This document shows positions 1 to 8,245 of a DNA stretch of 64,000 nt, in pieces (positions within the stretch are counted from its first letter, which is position 1; every line of letters begins with the position of its first letter). Source of the stretch: Thiocapsa bogorovii. GTDB lineage: Bacteria; Pseudomonadota; Gammaproteobacteria; Chromatiales; Chromatiaceae. The DNA lies in the NCBI RefSeq assembly GCF_021228795.1, contig NZ_CP089309.1, positions 806,001 through 870,000 on the forward strand, given 5' to 3'. Both the position numbers and the translations under genes were made by a program. Below the pieces are notes generated by a model. It had not been told where the DNA came from, did no database searches, and saw only the letters and a list, made by a program, of their open reading frames with translations.

Positions 1-558
1 GATCAGGTTTCGGATATTGCTGCGGTGCCGCCAGAAGAGCAGACCCGTGATGATGAGCTGCATCCCGATCAAGACGTTGTCGGGCCAGAAGATCCACACG
101 ATGACGGGTGCGAGCGCCATGGAGATCAAGGCAGACAACGAGGAGATCTTGAGCACCTTGGCGACAAAGAGCCAGATGGCGGCCACCGAGAGGCCGATCG
201 GCCAGAAGAGCCCGATCTGCACGCCCAGGGCCGTGGCCACACCCTTGCCGCCGCGGAACCCGAAAAAGACCGGATAGAGGTGGCCGATGAAGGCGGCCAA
301 ACCGATGCCTGCGAGCACCGCCGGCCCGGCGCCGAGGAGATGGCCGGCCACCATCGGGATGATACCCTTCAGGCTGTCGCCGACGAGCGTGATAGCAGCG
401 GCCTTCTTGCCGCCGATTCGCAGCACGTTGGTCGCACCGGGATTGTTGGAGCCCTGCGTGCGCGGGTCGGGCAATCCCATCAAACGGCAAACGATGATGG
501 CGCTGGACACCGAGCCCAGCAGGTAGGCGGCGACGATCAGGAGCGAGGCTGTAATCAT
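1..558 (-). CDS. plsY: Acyl-phosphate:glycerol-3-phosphate acyltransferase PlsY (3' end cut by window edge)
   Basis: PlsY is a polytopic inner-membrane enzyme that transfers the acyl group of acyl-phosphate to glycerol-3-phosphate, the first step of phospholipid synthesis. The ATG lies at 558 and 186 codons are visible with no stop, so only the last residues (family length about 200) are missing. The family motifs are clear: GSNNPGATN at residues 36-44, GDSLKG at 60-65 and FRGGKGVAT further on, between hydrophobic helices. It is divergent from folB, the usual gammaproteobacterial neighbour. Confidence 0.95.
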   Translation of the reverse strand, partial: MITASLLIVAAYLLGSVSSAIIVCRLMGLPDPRTQGSNNPGATNVLRIGGKKAAAITLVGDSLKGIIPMVAGHLLGAGPAVLAGIGLAAFIGHLYPVFFGFRGGKGVATALGVQIGLFWPIGLSVAAIWLFVAKVLKISSLSALISMALAPVIVWIFWPDNVLIGMQLIITGLLFWRHRSNIRNLI

Positions 559-717
559 GGGCGGCAATTGGACATGGGAAGCCGGTACAGGTCAAGCGAA
601 TGGCAGACCTCCGCGGCAGCCCCGTTCAGTGGGTCCAGCCAACGCCCGTGCAGCGCGGTTTCTTAAGATCGGCGGATTGTCGAGTTGAACTCGATGCCGC
701 TGGCGGTCGGGTCAGCG

Positions 718-740
718 AAAAAAGACGACTGCAAGTCGTC
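718..740 (-). terminator. Intrinsic-terminator-like hairpin without an obvious upstream gene
   Basis: On the minus strand a perfect 7-bp stem (GACGACT/AGTCGTC, three-base loop) at 724-740 is followed by six T (plus-strand A-run 718-723). No minus-strand gene ends just upstream. It may end a small leftward transcript or act as a cryptic signal before plsY. Confidence 0.5.
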
Positions 741-866
741 GATCCCGGGGTGTTGGCGCTTCGCGGCGATCGCAGGCGTCGCTTCCGGCAGGGTCGCATA
801 GGGCCTGCGGCGGTCCGCACTCGCTGAATTGAAGACGACGAAACCTTCGGATGGAGCTGGTCCAAC

Positions 867-971
867 ATGAAGAAAGACAACATCCTAGACCGCGTTCGCG
901 ACAACGGCGGCGAACCCCTCGGACCTCACGCCGACACGAAACCATCACATGTCCCGCCGGACGCGGTCTAG
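867..971 (+). CDS. Possible small protein of 34 aa (weak)
   Basis: An ATG at 867 lies nine bases after GGAG and opens 34 codons beginning MKKDNILDRVRDNGG. The stop TAG at 969-971 is formed by the outer end of the repeat copy at 886-970, so most of this ORF lies inside the repeat. The start context and lysine-rich N-terminus favour it. The short length and the overlap with a non-coding-looking repeat argue against it. No family is recognised. Confidence 0.2.
   Translation: MKKDNILDRVRDNGGEPLGPHADTKPSHVPPDAV
886..970. repeat. 85-bp inverted-repeat element, copy 1
   Basis: The ends are TAGACCGCGT at 886-895 and ACGCGGTCTA at 961-970, a perfect 10-bp inverted pair. The TAGACC variant is present on both arms. 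It lies directly upstream of folB, so it will be in the folB leader if transcription starts further upstream. Confidence 0.85.
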
Positions 972-976
972 CGAGC

Positions 977-1333
977 ATGGACAGGGTATTCATTCGCGGC
1001 CTGAAGATCGACACCACCATCGGCATCCACGACTGGGAGAGGCGCATCCGCCGACCCGTCGTTTTGGATTTGGAGATGGCGAGCGACATCGGGCGCGGCG
1101 CCGCCACCGATCGCATCGAAGACGCACTGGACTACGAGACCGTCACCCGGCGCCTGGAGCAATTCGTCTCCGAAAGCCGCTTCGAGCTGGTGGAGACGCT
1201 CGCCGAACGCTGTGCGTCCATCCTGATCGACGATCTCGGGATCCCCTGGGTGCGGCTCACGCTGAGCAAGCCAGGTGCCGTCGGCGAAGGCGTGGACGTG
1301 GGTGTGGTGATCGAGCGCGGCGATCCGGGCTAG
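977..1333 (+). CDS. folB: Dihydroneopterin aldolase FolB
   Basis: FolB cleaves 7,8-dihydroneopterin to 6-hydroxymethyl-dihydropterin and glycolaldehyde in cytoplasmic folate synthesis. The 118-residue product matches the family length of about 120. Family features are GIHDWERR near residues 16-23, LDYETV near 51-56 and the C-terminal LSKPGAV with the conserved lysine at 98. The frame stays open upstream, but homology begins at MDRVFIRGL, so 977 is the start. No clear Shine-Dalgarno is visible because the repeat copy ends at 970. The TAG stop lies in the terminal inverted repeat of the next element. Confidence 0.93.
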   Translation: MDRVFIRGLKIDTTIGIHDWERRIRRPVVLDLEMASDIGRGAATDRIEDALDYETVTRRLEQFVSESRFELVETLAERCASILIDDLGIPWVRLTLSKPGAVGEGVDVGVVIERGDPG

Positions 1334-1603
1334 TACCTCGTTCCACCTTATTTTGCATGCTCAGAGCCCCCCCAAAGGCGTCAGGGCAAGGCACAGACCG
1401 CGGGGAATAGTGGGTGCTATTTCCAAGGGCTGTAACGCTGCCCTGGCGCCTTTGGGGGGCTCCCGAAGGGGCGAGGCGAGAAGCGTTCAGCGCCGTTGTT
1501 GCGCGAGCTTGAAAGAGGGTCACTCTTCCTTCACTCGCGCGCCTAGCCGCTGAACACTTCTCGCCTCGCTGAGCACGCAAAATAAGGTGGAACGAGGTAC
1601 TAG
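1330..1603. repeat. 274-bp MITE-like element with 35-bp terminal inverted repeats and two large internal hairpins
   Basis: Positions 1330-1364 and 1569-1603 are inverted repeats of 35 bp with one mismatch, starting CTAGTACCTCGTTCCACC. Both outer ends read CTAG, which could be a target duplication or part of the repeat. Inside are two long imperfect hairpins: 1365-1388 with 1439-1462 (C7AAAGGCG against CGCCTTTG6) and 1471-1492 with 1548-1568 (GCGAGGCGAGAAGCG...). Together they would fold as a three-way junction. No ORF of note is inside, which is consistent with a non-autonomous mobile element. Confidence 0.85.
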
Positions 1604-1613
1604 GGCCGGGAGA

Positions 1614-2279
1614 TCATTTCGCAGGGTTTCCGGTCACCTCGACATCAATGAGGACCTCGTTGCGACGCAGAAAGCCAGGCGTGAAGGGATCATTGTAGTA
1701 GGCATAGACTGCAGGACCTGCGGGCGTCAGGCCGCGGGAGGCCATCCAGGTCCGCAGCGCCGCCTCCTGCTCCGCAATCGCGGCGTCGGAGGTCGAGCCG
1801 CTGAAACGAACCGCCGCGCGTCGCTGGGCAGGGATCTCGCGCAGTCGGACCTCGGATGAACCCGGCGCGGGTAGCTCGTCCAGACTGTACCGGGAAGGCA
1901 TGATGAAGCGAACCGACCAGGCGTCCTCCCCCGTCGGCGATTGGATCACCGGGGCCGTCATGGCGATCCGCTCGACGCGCGTCTCGGGGCGCTGCTGGAT
2001 CACGGGTGCGGTCATCGCGATCTTCTCCCCTTCACGCTCCTTGGCAAAAATGTAGCGCGCGAGCGGCCCGAACCCGGCACCGAGCGCTTCGCGACGGGCG
2101 CCGCTACGCGTCGTCTCCGCGACGACGAGTGCGGGATAGTCCCGGATCTCGAAGGCACCGTCACTCTCCACCGCCACATAGTCGGGCGTCTCGACGTTTT
2201 GAACCACGAAGACGAAGATGGCCATGGCGACGATGCCGAGCGCCAACACCACTCCGACGATCAGTAGGAGTGTCTTCAT
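1614..2279 (-). CDS. SOUL haem-binding family protein, membrane-anchored
   Basis: The 221-residue product has one N-terminal hydrophobic helix (about residues 3-25) followed by a SOUL/HBP-type domain. Recognisable features are FEIRDYPALVV and two copies of a KIAMTAPVIQ/RIAMTAPVIQ motif, the signature of this fold. SOUL proteins bind haem or tetrapyrroles in eukaryotes; the bacterial role is not established. The start at 2279 is chosen because the hydrophobic anchor begins there. The ATG overlaps the stop of the upstream DUF2452 gene (ATGA), so the two are translationally coupled. Confidence 0.85.
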   Translation of the reverse strand: MKTLLLIVGVVLALGIVAMAIFVFVVQNVETPDYVAVESDGAFEIRDYPALVVAETTRSGARREALGAGFGPLARYIFAKEREGEKIAMTAPVIQQRPETRVERIAMTAPVIQSPTGEDAWSVRFIMPSRYSLDELPAPGSSEVRLREIPAQRRAAVRFSGSTSDAAIAEQEAALRTWMASRGLTPAGPAVYAYYNDPFTPGFLRRNEVLIDVEVTGNPAK

Positions 2280-2773
2280 CCCTCGCCCCGCGAGGCCAAG
2301 CCACCGATGCGCAGCAGTTGAGTGACCAGCTCGCCCGTGTCGTCCGGCTGATCGGCTCGGCCTGCCGGTGTCCAGGAATAATCCGTCTCGAGCCGGTAGG
2401 ATCCCAGAAACTCGTAAGGGACCTCGCCGCCCCACTCGGCGGGTGACAGCATCGAGAAAAAGGGCTCACCGACCGCCTTGCGGTAGAGGTGATAGGTCCG
2501 GCCCGGGATGCGTTTGAAGGCACACTGCGCACGCGTCAGCGTCTGTTCCTCCTTGGCATCCGCAAGGACCTTACGCGCCTCTTGTTGAAGCAGCTTGATC
2601 TGGTCGGCGATGACCCGGAGCTTCGCCCCCGTCCGGGCGCCCAACATCGACTCCGCCAGCGCGACCTCTTTGGCCAGCTCGCCGGAATCGAAGGCCGGAG
2701 CCAAACGGCTCACCGGATAGGGCGAACTGTGCGCGGCGCCGCGGTGAAGCACGCCTTTGTCGTCGTTGCTCAT
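2276..2773 (-). CDS. DUF2452 domain protein
   Basis: This is a 165-residue soluble protein of the DUF2452 family, recognised from the N-terminal SSPYPVSRLAPAFD stretch, a central acidic-basic helix (residues about 45-75) and the RIPGRTYHLYRK...FSMLSPAEWG block. The family has no assigned function. It is the first gene of a two-gene operon with the SOUL protein, overlapping it by four bases. It is divergent from the methyltransferase at 2869. Confidence 0.85.
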   Translation of the reverse strand: MSNDDKGVLHRGAAHSSPYPVSRLAPAFDSGELAKEVALAESMLGARTGAKLRVIADQIKLLQQEARKVLADAKEEQTLTRAQCAFKRIPGRTYHLYRKAVGEPFFSMLSPAEWGGEVPYEFLGSYRLETDYSWTPAGRADQPDDTGELVTQLLRIGGLASRGEG

Positions 2774-2868
2774 CTGCGTGTCTCTCTTGTTTTGTCGTCC
2801 GTCCGAGGATCGACGGTATGCCCGGTATATAGTGTCGAGGTGCGAAAAGCACGAACGAGGATTTCACG

Positions 2869-4041
2869 ATGGACGACACGACCGAAAGGAGCGGCGACAC
2901 CGACCGCACGGGGGCGACTGAGGTCTCGGCCCGCCTCGCCGCGCAAATCCGTGACGAGATCGCGGCCGCCGGGGGCCGCCTGCCTTTCGACCGCTTCATG
3001 GAGTTGGCACTCTACGCACCGGGCCTCGGCTACTACGTCGCCGGTGCCGTGAAGCTCGGACGTGACGGCGACTTCGTGACCGCGCCCGAGATCTCGCCAC
3101 TTTTCGGGCGCTGCCTTGCCGTCCAGTGTGCCGAGGTGCTCGATCGACTCGGCGGCGGCGATCTTCTCGAGCTCGGTGCCGGTACCGGCACACTCACGGT
3201 CGAGGTACTCTGCGCCCTGGAGCAACGCAATGCCCTGCCCCGCCGTTACCTGATTCTGGAGCCGAGCCCGGATCTTCAAGAGCGCCAGCGTGCGCTGATC
3301 CAAGAGCGGATTCCGCATCTGGCCGAACGCTGCGCCTGGCTATCCCGGCTGCCGGCGACGCTGCGCGGGGTCGTTCTCGCCAACGAGGTGCTGGACGCCA
3401 TGCCGGTGCATCGCTTCAGCATCCGAGATGACGGCGGGATCGACGAGGTCTTCGTCACCGAGCGCGCCGGCGCGTTCCTCGAGGTCACCGCGCCGGTGCG
3501 TTCACTCGGACTCGCCGACGCCCTCGGCGCACTGCACGCCGAGGGTTTTGCGAAAACGCCGGGGTACAGCTCGGAGATCAACCTGCGCCTGCCGGCGTGG
3601 ATGAAGGCGTTGGGCCGCGCGCTGGATACCGGTCTCGTCCTGCTCGTCGACTACGGCTATCCGCGCCCCGCCTACTACCAGCCCGACCGGACCATGGGGA
3701 CACTCATGTGCCACGTACGCCACCAGGCCCACGGCGACCCCTGCGCCCATATCGGGCTGCAGGACATCACGGCGCATGTCGATTTCACCGCGGTCGCAGA
3801 GGCCGGGGATGCCGCAGGCTTCGAGCTCGCCGGTTTCACGACACAGGCGAACTTCCTGATCGGCTGCGGAATCGACCGAATCCTATCCGAATCACCCGAC
3901 GCCTTCGACCTGACCCCGGGCGCGAAGCAATTGCTCCTGCCGACGATCATGGGGGAGCGGTTCAAGGTCATGGGGCTGACGAAGGGGATCGACGGGGCAC
4001 TGTGCGGATTCTCGATCCGAGACCTGAGTGAACGGCTCTGA
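2869..4041 (+). CDS. MidA/NDUFAF7-type SAM-dependent methyltransferase (COG1565)
   Basis: This 390-residue protein belongs to the family whose mitochondrial member NDUFAF7/MidA methylates a complex I subunit; bacterial substrates are unproven. The SAM-binding loop LELGAGTGTLT is near residues 100-110 and the family block GDFVTAPEISPLFG precedes it. ANEVLDAMPVHRF and LLVDYGYPRPAYY are further signatures. The stop codon TGA (4039-4041) is the first three bases of repeat copy 2. Confidence 0.9.
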   Translation: MDDTTERSGDTDRTGATEVSARLAAQIRDEIAAAGGRLPFDRFMELALYAPGLGYYVAGAVKLGRDGDFVTAPEISPLFGRCLAVQCAEVLDRLGGGDLLELGAGTGTLTVEVLCALEQRNALPRRYLILEPSPDLQERQRALIQERIPHLAERCAWLSRLPATLRGVVLANEVLDAMPVHRFSIRDDGGIDEVFVTERAGAFLEVTAPVRSLGLADALGALHAEGFAKTPGYSSEINLRLPAWMKALGRALDTGLVLLVDYGYPRPAYYQPDRTMGTLMCHVRHQAHGDPCAHIGLQDITAHVDFTAVAEAGDAAGFELAGFTTQANFLIGCGIDRILSESPDAFDLTPGAKQLLLPTIMGERFKVMGLTKGIDGALCGFSIRDLSERL

Positions 4042-4123
4042 ACCGCGTCGGTCACACCCGGTGCAGACGTTGACTCGGTTCGAGCGCGGACCCACTCATC
4101 GGCGTCGGAGTCGACGCGGTCCA
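4039..4123. repeat. 85-bp inverted-repeat element, copy 2 (pair with copy 3)
   Basis: TGAACCGCGTC at 4039-4049 pairs with GACGCGGTCCA at 4113-4123. Its first three bases are the stop of the upstream methyltransferase. A 27-bp A-rich spacer separates it from copy 3. Confidence 0.85.
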
Positions 4124-4150
4124 GAACAAGAAAACGAAAAATTCATCACT

Positions 4151-4234
4151 TGAATCGCGTCCCCGCAACGGCCGCAAGTCCCGCAAGCCGCGAACTCGAT
4201 CTCGACTTTCCGTATCCCAAAAAGACGCGATTCA
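4151..4234. repeat. 84-bp inverted-repeat element, copy 3 (pair with copy 2)
   Basis: TGAATCGCGTC at 4151-4161 pairs perfectly with GACGCGATTCA at 4224-4234. The C-to-T change relative to other copies is compensated on the other arm. The last three bases (TCA) are the stop codon of the leftward VOC gene. Confidence 0.85.
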
Positions 4235-5002
4235 ATGCTGAATAACGGCGAAGATGGCGCCCTGCGGATCGCCGAGGAAGGCGAACCGCCCGACGTTCGG
4301 GACCTCCATCGGATCCATGACGACGCTGCCGCCCAAGCGCTTGGTCGTGTCGATGGCGCGATCGCAATCCTCGACCCCGAAATAGATCGACCAGTTCGGC
4401 GGCATCGAGCCCCATTGGGCATCGAGCTCGATCATCCCGCCGACCTCCTTGCCGTCAAGCTCGAACAGGGTATAACGCCCGTCCATCAAGCTCTTGCTGG
4501 TCCGTGCGGTCCAGCCGAAGAGGTCCTGGTAGAAGCGCGTCGCGGCCTTGGTGTTGCGGGTCTGCAGTTCGCTCCAGCTACGCGCGCCCTCGGTGTTGTC
4601 GATCTCGGCACCGAACAGCGAGCCCGGCTCCCAGAGGCCGAGCACGGCGCCGGTGGGATCCTGAATGAAGGCCATGCGTCCGAGCTGCATCACATCGACC
4701 GCGGGCATCACCAGGCGGCCGCCCAGCTCGACGGCCTGCTCGGCGCTCGCCTGAACGTCCATCACCCGGACATAGCTCGCCCAATAGGGAAAGGCGCCTT
4801 GCTCGGGCGCCATCTCGTAGAGTGCGGCAGCGCGCTTGCCGTTGCGCTTGAGGATGCTGTAAGGCACCTCGTACTCGGTCGCGAGGTCCTCGGAGGTCCA
4901 GCCGAAGATCTCGCCGTAGAAGGTCTTCGCGGCCTCGGGCGCATTGGTCGCCAGATCGACCCAGCAGAAGGTCCCGGCTGGGTAGCTTGTCATCTCGGCC
5001 AT
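4232..5002 (-). CDS. Two-domain VOC (glyoxalase/bleomycin-resistance-like) protein
   Basis: The 256 residues form two tandem vicinal-oxygen-chelate domains (about 8-120 and 132-256). Each begins with FYxxxFGW (TFYGEIFGW, RFYQDLFGW) and ends with AFxxDPxGAxxxL/A (AFIQDPTGAVLGLW, AFLGDPQGAIFAVI). The domain fold is certain but the substrate is not; related proteins are annotated only as VOC family. The start follows the first ATG; MTSYPAGTF three codons later is an alternative. The stop TGA lies in repeat copy 3. Confidence 0.88.
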   Translation of the reverse strand: MAEMTSYPAGTFCWVDLATNAPEAAKTFYGEIFGWTSEDLATEYEVPYSILKRNGKRAAALYEMAPEQGAFPYWASYVRVMDVQASAEQAVELGGRLVMPAVDVMQLGRMAFIQDPTGAVLGLWEPGSLFGAEIDNTEGARSWSELQTRNTKAATRFYQDLFGWTARTSKSLMDGRYTLFELDGKEVGGMIELDAQWGSMPPNWSIYFGVEDCDRAIDTTKRLGGSVVMDPMEVPNVGRFAFLGDPQGAIFAVIQH

Positions 5003-5059
5003 GGGGCGTTCCTCGTTTCGGATCCTGGACTCGGATCCTTCAGGTTGAATGCTGCGAGC

Positions 5060-5671
5060 TCAATCGCCATCCGGATCGCTGCGCCGGCCTTTGCGGCCGG
5101 TCAAGCGGCGCGGCGGCGGATCGCCGTCCATCATCATGAGCATGCGCTCCTCCTCGGCGAGACGCTTGGCCGCGAGATGTTTCTCTTGGCGCACCCGGGC
5201 GGTATATCCGAGCGCGGCACCCCCTGCCGTCGTCAGGGTGAGCAGCCCGAGCGTGACGAACTGAGCCAACATCATGGCCACACCGAGACCGACGGCACCG
5301 CCGACCACGACACCGGTCTTGAGGTTCGCACCCATCGAACCCCGGTGCCGGACCTTGGCCTGGAGGACCGCGTTGTCGCGACCGACCTTGGCACGGATCT
5401 GCTCGGCCTTGACCCGGATCTTCTCGCGCTCCTTGGAAAAGCGCTCGCTCACGCGCGAGACGGTACGATGGCGGTCCGCCGCAACGATGGTATTGAACCA
5501 AAAGGCGACCAACGTGCCGATCGAGCCGCCCAAAAGCAGGAAGAGCGGCCAGGTCGTGTGCCAATCGGTGCTCAAGGCCGTGTACACCAGGAGACCCGTG
5601 ACACCCTGGAGTAGAAAGATCCCGATCAGGAAGCGGACCAAGCTACCCACACCGGTTGGAATGATATTCAT
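5060..5671 (-). CDS. Unrecognised inner-membrane protein with basic, coiled-coil-prone middle
   Basis: I do not recognise a family. The 203-residue product has two N-terminal hydrophobic segments (about residues 12-30 and 42-62) and a strongly charged helix-forming stretch rich in Arg/Lys/Glu (about 65-105). A glycine-rich hydrophobic hairpin follows (about 113-150), then a charged tail with a MLMMMDGD run and a basic end. A GTG at 5686 would add five residues; the ATG at 5671 is preferred. It may be co-transcribed with the lipoprotein gene at 5705-7162. Confidence 0.7.
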   Translation of the reverse strand: MNIIPTGVGSLVRFLIGIFLLQGVTGLLVYTALSTDWHTTWPLFLLLGGSIGTLVAFWFNTIVAADRHRTVSRVSERFSKEREKIRVKAEQIRAKVGRDNAVLQAKVRHRGSMGANLKTGVVVGGAVGLGVAMMLAQFVTLGLLTLTTAGGAALGYTARVRQEKHLAAKRLAEEERMLMMMDGDPPPRRLTGRKGRRSDPDGD

Positions 5672-5704
5672 CGTCTTAGTCTGCACTCCCTGGCGTCGAG
5701 CGGG

Positions 5705-7162
5705 TCAGGCACTCGGCGGCTCGTTCTTCAGGATGCCCGCAACGCCGGGGATCAGCCGACCGATGGCCGCACCGGTCTCGGATTGGCCCGATCCGCCCAG
5801 CATGAACAACCACACCGGTTCCACGGTCGCCATTGTCCCCGCATGATCCGATTGTGGCGCCCCGACGTCCCGGAGTCGATCGCGGATCGTCGCCAGGCTC
5901 TCAGGTCGACCGCCGAGCGCCGGGGCAATGTCGCGATCGAAGGCGTCGACAACCGCGTACAGGTACTCGATCCCGAGGCCGGAGAGATCCGCAACGAGCC
6001 GGTAGTCACCGGGCCCTCCATGCAGTAGATCCGGACCGAGACCGGCAACGAGGAAGGGACCGGATCCCTTCTGCAGACGCGTCGCGAGGGTCGCCTCGCC
6101 CCGTTCGCGCAGTTCCTGGATCAGCTTCCCGCGCATCCGATCGGAGAGATCAGCGGCGACTTGATTGAACAAAGGCATCCCTCCGAGCTCCGCATCGACT
6201 GGGATCAAAAAAACATGAGCATCGGGGCGCGGTGCGGGCTCGGCGTCGTCGCCGACCGCCGAATAGGTCTCCACGAGTCGAAATAATTCGCGGTGACGGT
6301 CCTGATCGGTCTGCGCAAGGCGCTCGACATTCGGGCCGATCATGACGAAGGTGTAGACGCCGAAACCGGGTATCGCACGCCGATACAAACGATCGACGCC
6401 GTTCGAGCTCCCGATACGCACCGCCGATCCCGCCGACGGGAAATAGGCCATCGCGTGGTCGCGTGCGAGACGCGTGGGCCCGCTGCTCGAGCCGTTCAAC
6501 TCGAGATGGCGCGTGAGCCCGTCGGCTGCCGCCGTCTCGATCGCGCGTCGCGCCTGAGGCGCACTCAGAGCGCGGGCGCGCTCCGCAACCGCAGGCATGG
6601 CCTGGTCCCCGCCCTTTGCGACCATCTCACGCACGATGTCCGTCGTCGGAGCGCAGTTACCGAGGATCAGCGCCTCGGTGCCTTCGGCCGGGTCGATCAC
6701 AGACGAATACAGGCTTGCCACCAATGCATCGAGCCCGTCACGCGTCGAGACCGACATGGATCGTGCAGACAAACACTCGGCCGCCACCTCGGCCCGAAGA
6801 ATCGCGGGATCTTGGCTGAAGAGCACCGGTGGCGCGCCGGGATCGTTGAACAACACACCGTCGACCGGACGAGGCTCGGCCGCAAGCGCGTCGGACGGAA
6901 CCACCCCGCCCGTCGGCGCTTCGGACGCAAGGGAATCGTCCAAGCCCTCCCATCGTGGAGGCTCCGTCGCCCGAGCGACACCAGGGTCCGTTGTCGACGC
7001 GGCGCCCCCCGGGAGATCCGGTCGCACACCGGCACAACCGGCGAGCGAGACGGCGAGCCCGAGCAACCCACACGCCGCGACGGCTCGCACCCGCGGGGCC
7101 GCCCGAATCGGGCGAGCCCGGAGCGCAGGCCCCGCGAGGGTGCGGTGCAAAGGTGTCTCCAC
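5705..7162 (-). CDS. Predicted lipoprotein of unknown function
   Basis: The product has a lipobox-like LAVSLAGC (Cys at residue 43 from the GTG at 7162) after a hydrophobic segment, so lipidation and envelope location are likely. The signal is long from this start; a GTG at 7090 would give a more normal signal peptide. The body (about 430 residues) is soluble and shows no motif I recognise. It may be specific to this lineage. It is divergent from the DUF938 gene and upstream of an unknown membrane-protein gene on the same strand. Confidence 0.72.
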   Translation of the reverse strand: METPLHRTLAGPALRARPIRAAPRVRAVAACGLLGLAVSLAGCAGVRPDLPGGAASTTDPGVARATEPPRWEGLDDSLASEAPTGGVVPSDALAAEPRPVDGVLFNDPGAPPVLFSQDPAILRAEVAAECLSARSMSVSTRDGLDALVASLYSSVIDPAEGTEALILGNCAPTTDIVREMVAKGGDQAMPAVAERARALSAPQARRAIETAAADGLTRHLELNGSSSGPTRLARDHAMAYFPSAGSAVRIGSSNGVDRLYRRAIPGFGVYTFVMIGPNVERLAQTDQDRHRELFRLVETYSAVGDDAEPAPRPDAHVFLIPVDAELGGMPLFNQVAADLSDRMRGKLIQELRERGEATLATRLQKGSGPFLVAGLGPDLLHGGPGDYRLVADLSGLGIEYLYAVVDAFDRDIAPALGGRPESLATIRDRLRDVGAPQSDHAGTMATVEPVWLFMLGGSGQSETGAAIGRLIPGVAGILKNEPPSA

Positions 7163-7455
7163 GATGTGACCGTCTCCGATATCGGGTCAGTAGGAATCCA
7201 CTCGGCGCCGGACTGCGCGCCGGCGACGCTCTTGTCCATGCCCGCGTGCCTCAGCGCAGAGGGGACCGCGCGGTATGCAGCATAACGGATCGCGCGGACC
7301 GATCCGATGCAATTTCGATCCGTTGCGATGCGAAACCGGTTGTCGATCGACCCGTGCGCCCCGACGTCCGGACTGCTCGGAGTGCGACATTGCATCGCGT
7401 ATGGCCGGAACATGCGAGCATTGCAGCCCCGATTCACCCCCGAACGGCAAAGACC

Positions 7456-8058
7456 ATGTATCCGATCGACAAACCCTACTCGGAAGCCTGCGAAGAAAAC
7501 AAGCGCCCGATTCTCGACGTGATCGGCCCGCTTTTTCAAGAGGCCCGTCACCTTCTCGAGATCGGAAGCGGCACCGGTCAGCATGCGGTCTTCTTCGCCG
7601 CTGCCATCCCCCATCTGATCTGGCAGACCAGCGACTGCGCGCACAATCTTCCGGGAATCCGGGCCTGGCTGGACGATGCCGCCCTGCCCAATCTACCGCC
7701 CGTCCGCGTGCTCGACGTGACCGGCCTGTGGCCGGAGGAGCGCTTCGATGCCGTCTTCAGCGCCAACACCGCACACATCATGTCGGAATCGCAGGTGGAG
7801 GCAATGTTCGAGGGCGTCGGCCGAGTCCTGATCGATGGCGGGCACTTCGTGCTGTACGGGCCCTTCAACGTTGGCGGTCGCTACACCAGCGAGAGCAACG
7901 CACGCTTCGACGCCATGCTGCGCTCGCGCGACCCCGCGATGGGCATCCGCGACCTCGACCTTCTGATCCGAATGGCCCGCGACAACGGCATGGAGCTGAT
8001 CGCGGATCACCCGATGCCGGTCAACAACCGCACCTTGGTTTGGCAGCGTATCCCTTAA
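7456..8058 (+). CDS. DUF938 SAM-dependent methyltransferase-like protein
   Basis: The product is 200 residues. The DUF938 signature is strong: KPYSEACEENKRPIL at the N-terminus, the SAM-binding loop LLEIGSGTGQHAVFFA near 34-49, AVFSANTAHIMS in the middle and a GPFNVGGRYTSESNARFD block later. The substrate is unknown. The start at the ATG of MYPIDKPY is set by family alignment; the frame is open far upstream. The stop TAA (8056-8058) is the outer end of repeat copy 4. Confidence 0.9.
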   Translation: MYPIDKPYSEACEENKRPILDVIGPLFQEARHLLEIGSGTGQHAVFFAAAIPHLIWQTSDCAHNLPGIRAWLDDAALPNLPPVRVLDVTGLWPEERFDAVFSANTAHIMSESQVEAMFEGVGRVLIDGGHFVLYGPFNVGGRYTSESNARFDAMLRSRDPAMGIRDLDLLIRMARDNGMELIADHPMPVNNRTLVWQRIP

Positions 8059-8140
8059 ACCGCGCCCGGCGCGGTCTGCGATGTCTGCGGACAGGAACAG
8101 CCGCGGCAGACTTAACGACCGTTGGAGACGGCGCGGTTTA
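8056..8140. repeat. 85-bp inverted-repeat element, copy 4 (pair with copy 5)
   Basis: TAAACCGCGCC at 8056-8066 pairs perfectly with GGCGCGGTTTA at 8130-8140. Both arms carry the GCC/GGC variant instead of GTC/GAC. Its first three bases are the stop of the DUF938 gene. A 21-bp A/T-rich spacer follows. Confidence 0.87.
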
Positions 8141-8161
8141 AGATATCGAAAAGTTAAATTC

Positions 8162-8245
8162 TAAGCCGCGTCTCCCCAAAGGTCGGAAAAGACCCTAAGC
8201 CCGACCCTCGATGAAAACAACGCATTTCACTCGGGACGCGGTTTA
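8162..8245. repeat. 84-bp inverted-repeat element, copy 5 (pair with copy 4)
   Basis: TAAGCCGCGTC at 8162-8172 pairs with GACGCGGTTTA at 8235-8245 with one mismatch. It is not attached to a stop codon. It lies upstream of the DUF427 gene. Confidence 0.85.

Larger units (their letters stand above)
559..976. other. plsY-folB divergent intergenic region (418 bp)
   Basis: The region holds a leftward-pointing intrinsic-terminator-like hairpin (718-740), a possible 34-codon ORF (867-971) and one copy of the 85-bp inverted-repeat element (886-970). The element ends six bases before the folB ATG. No other gene is apparent. Confidence 0.6.
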
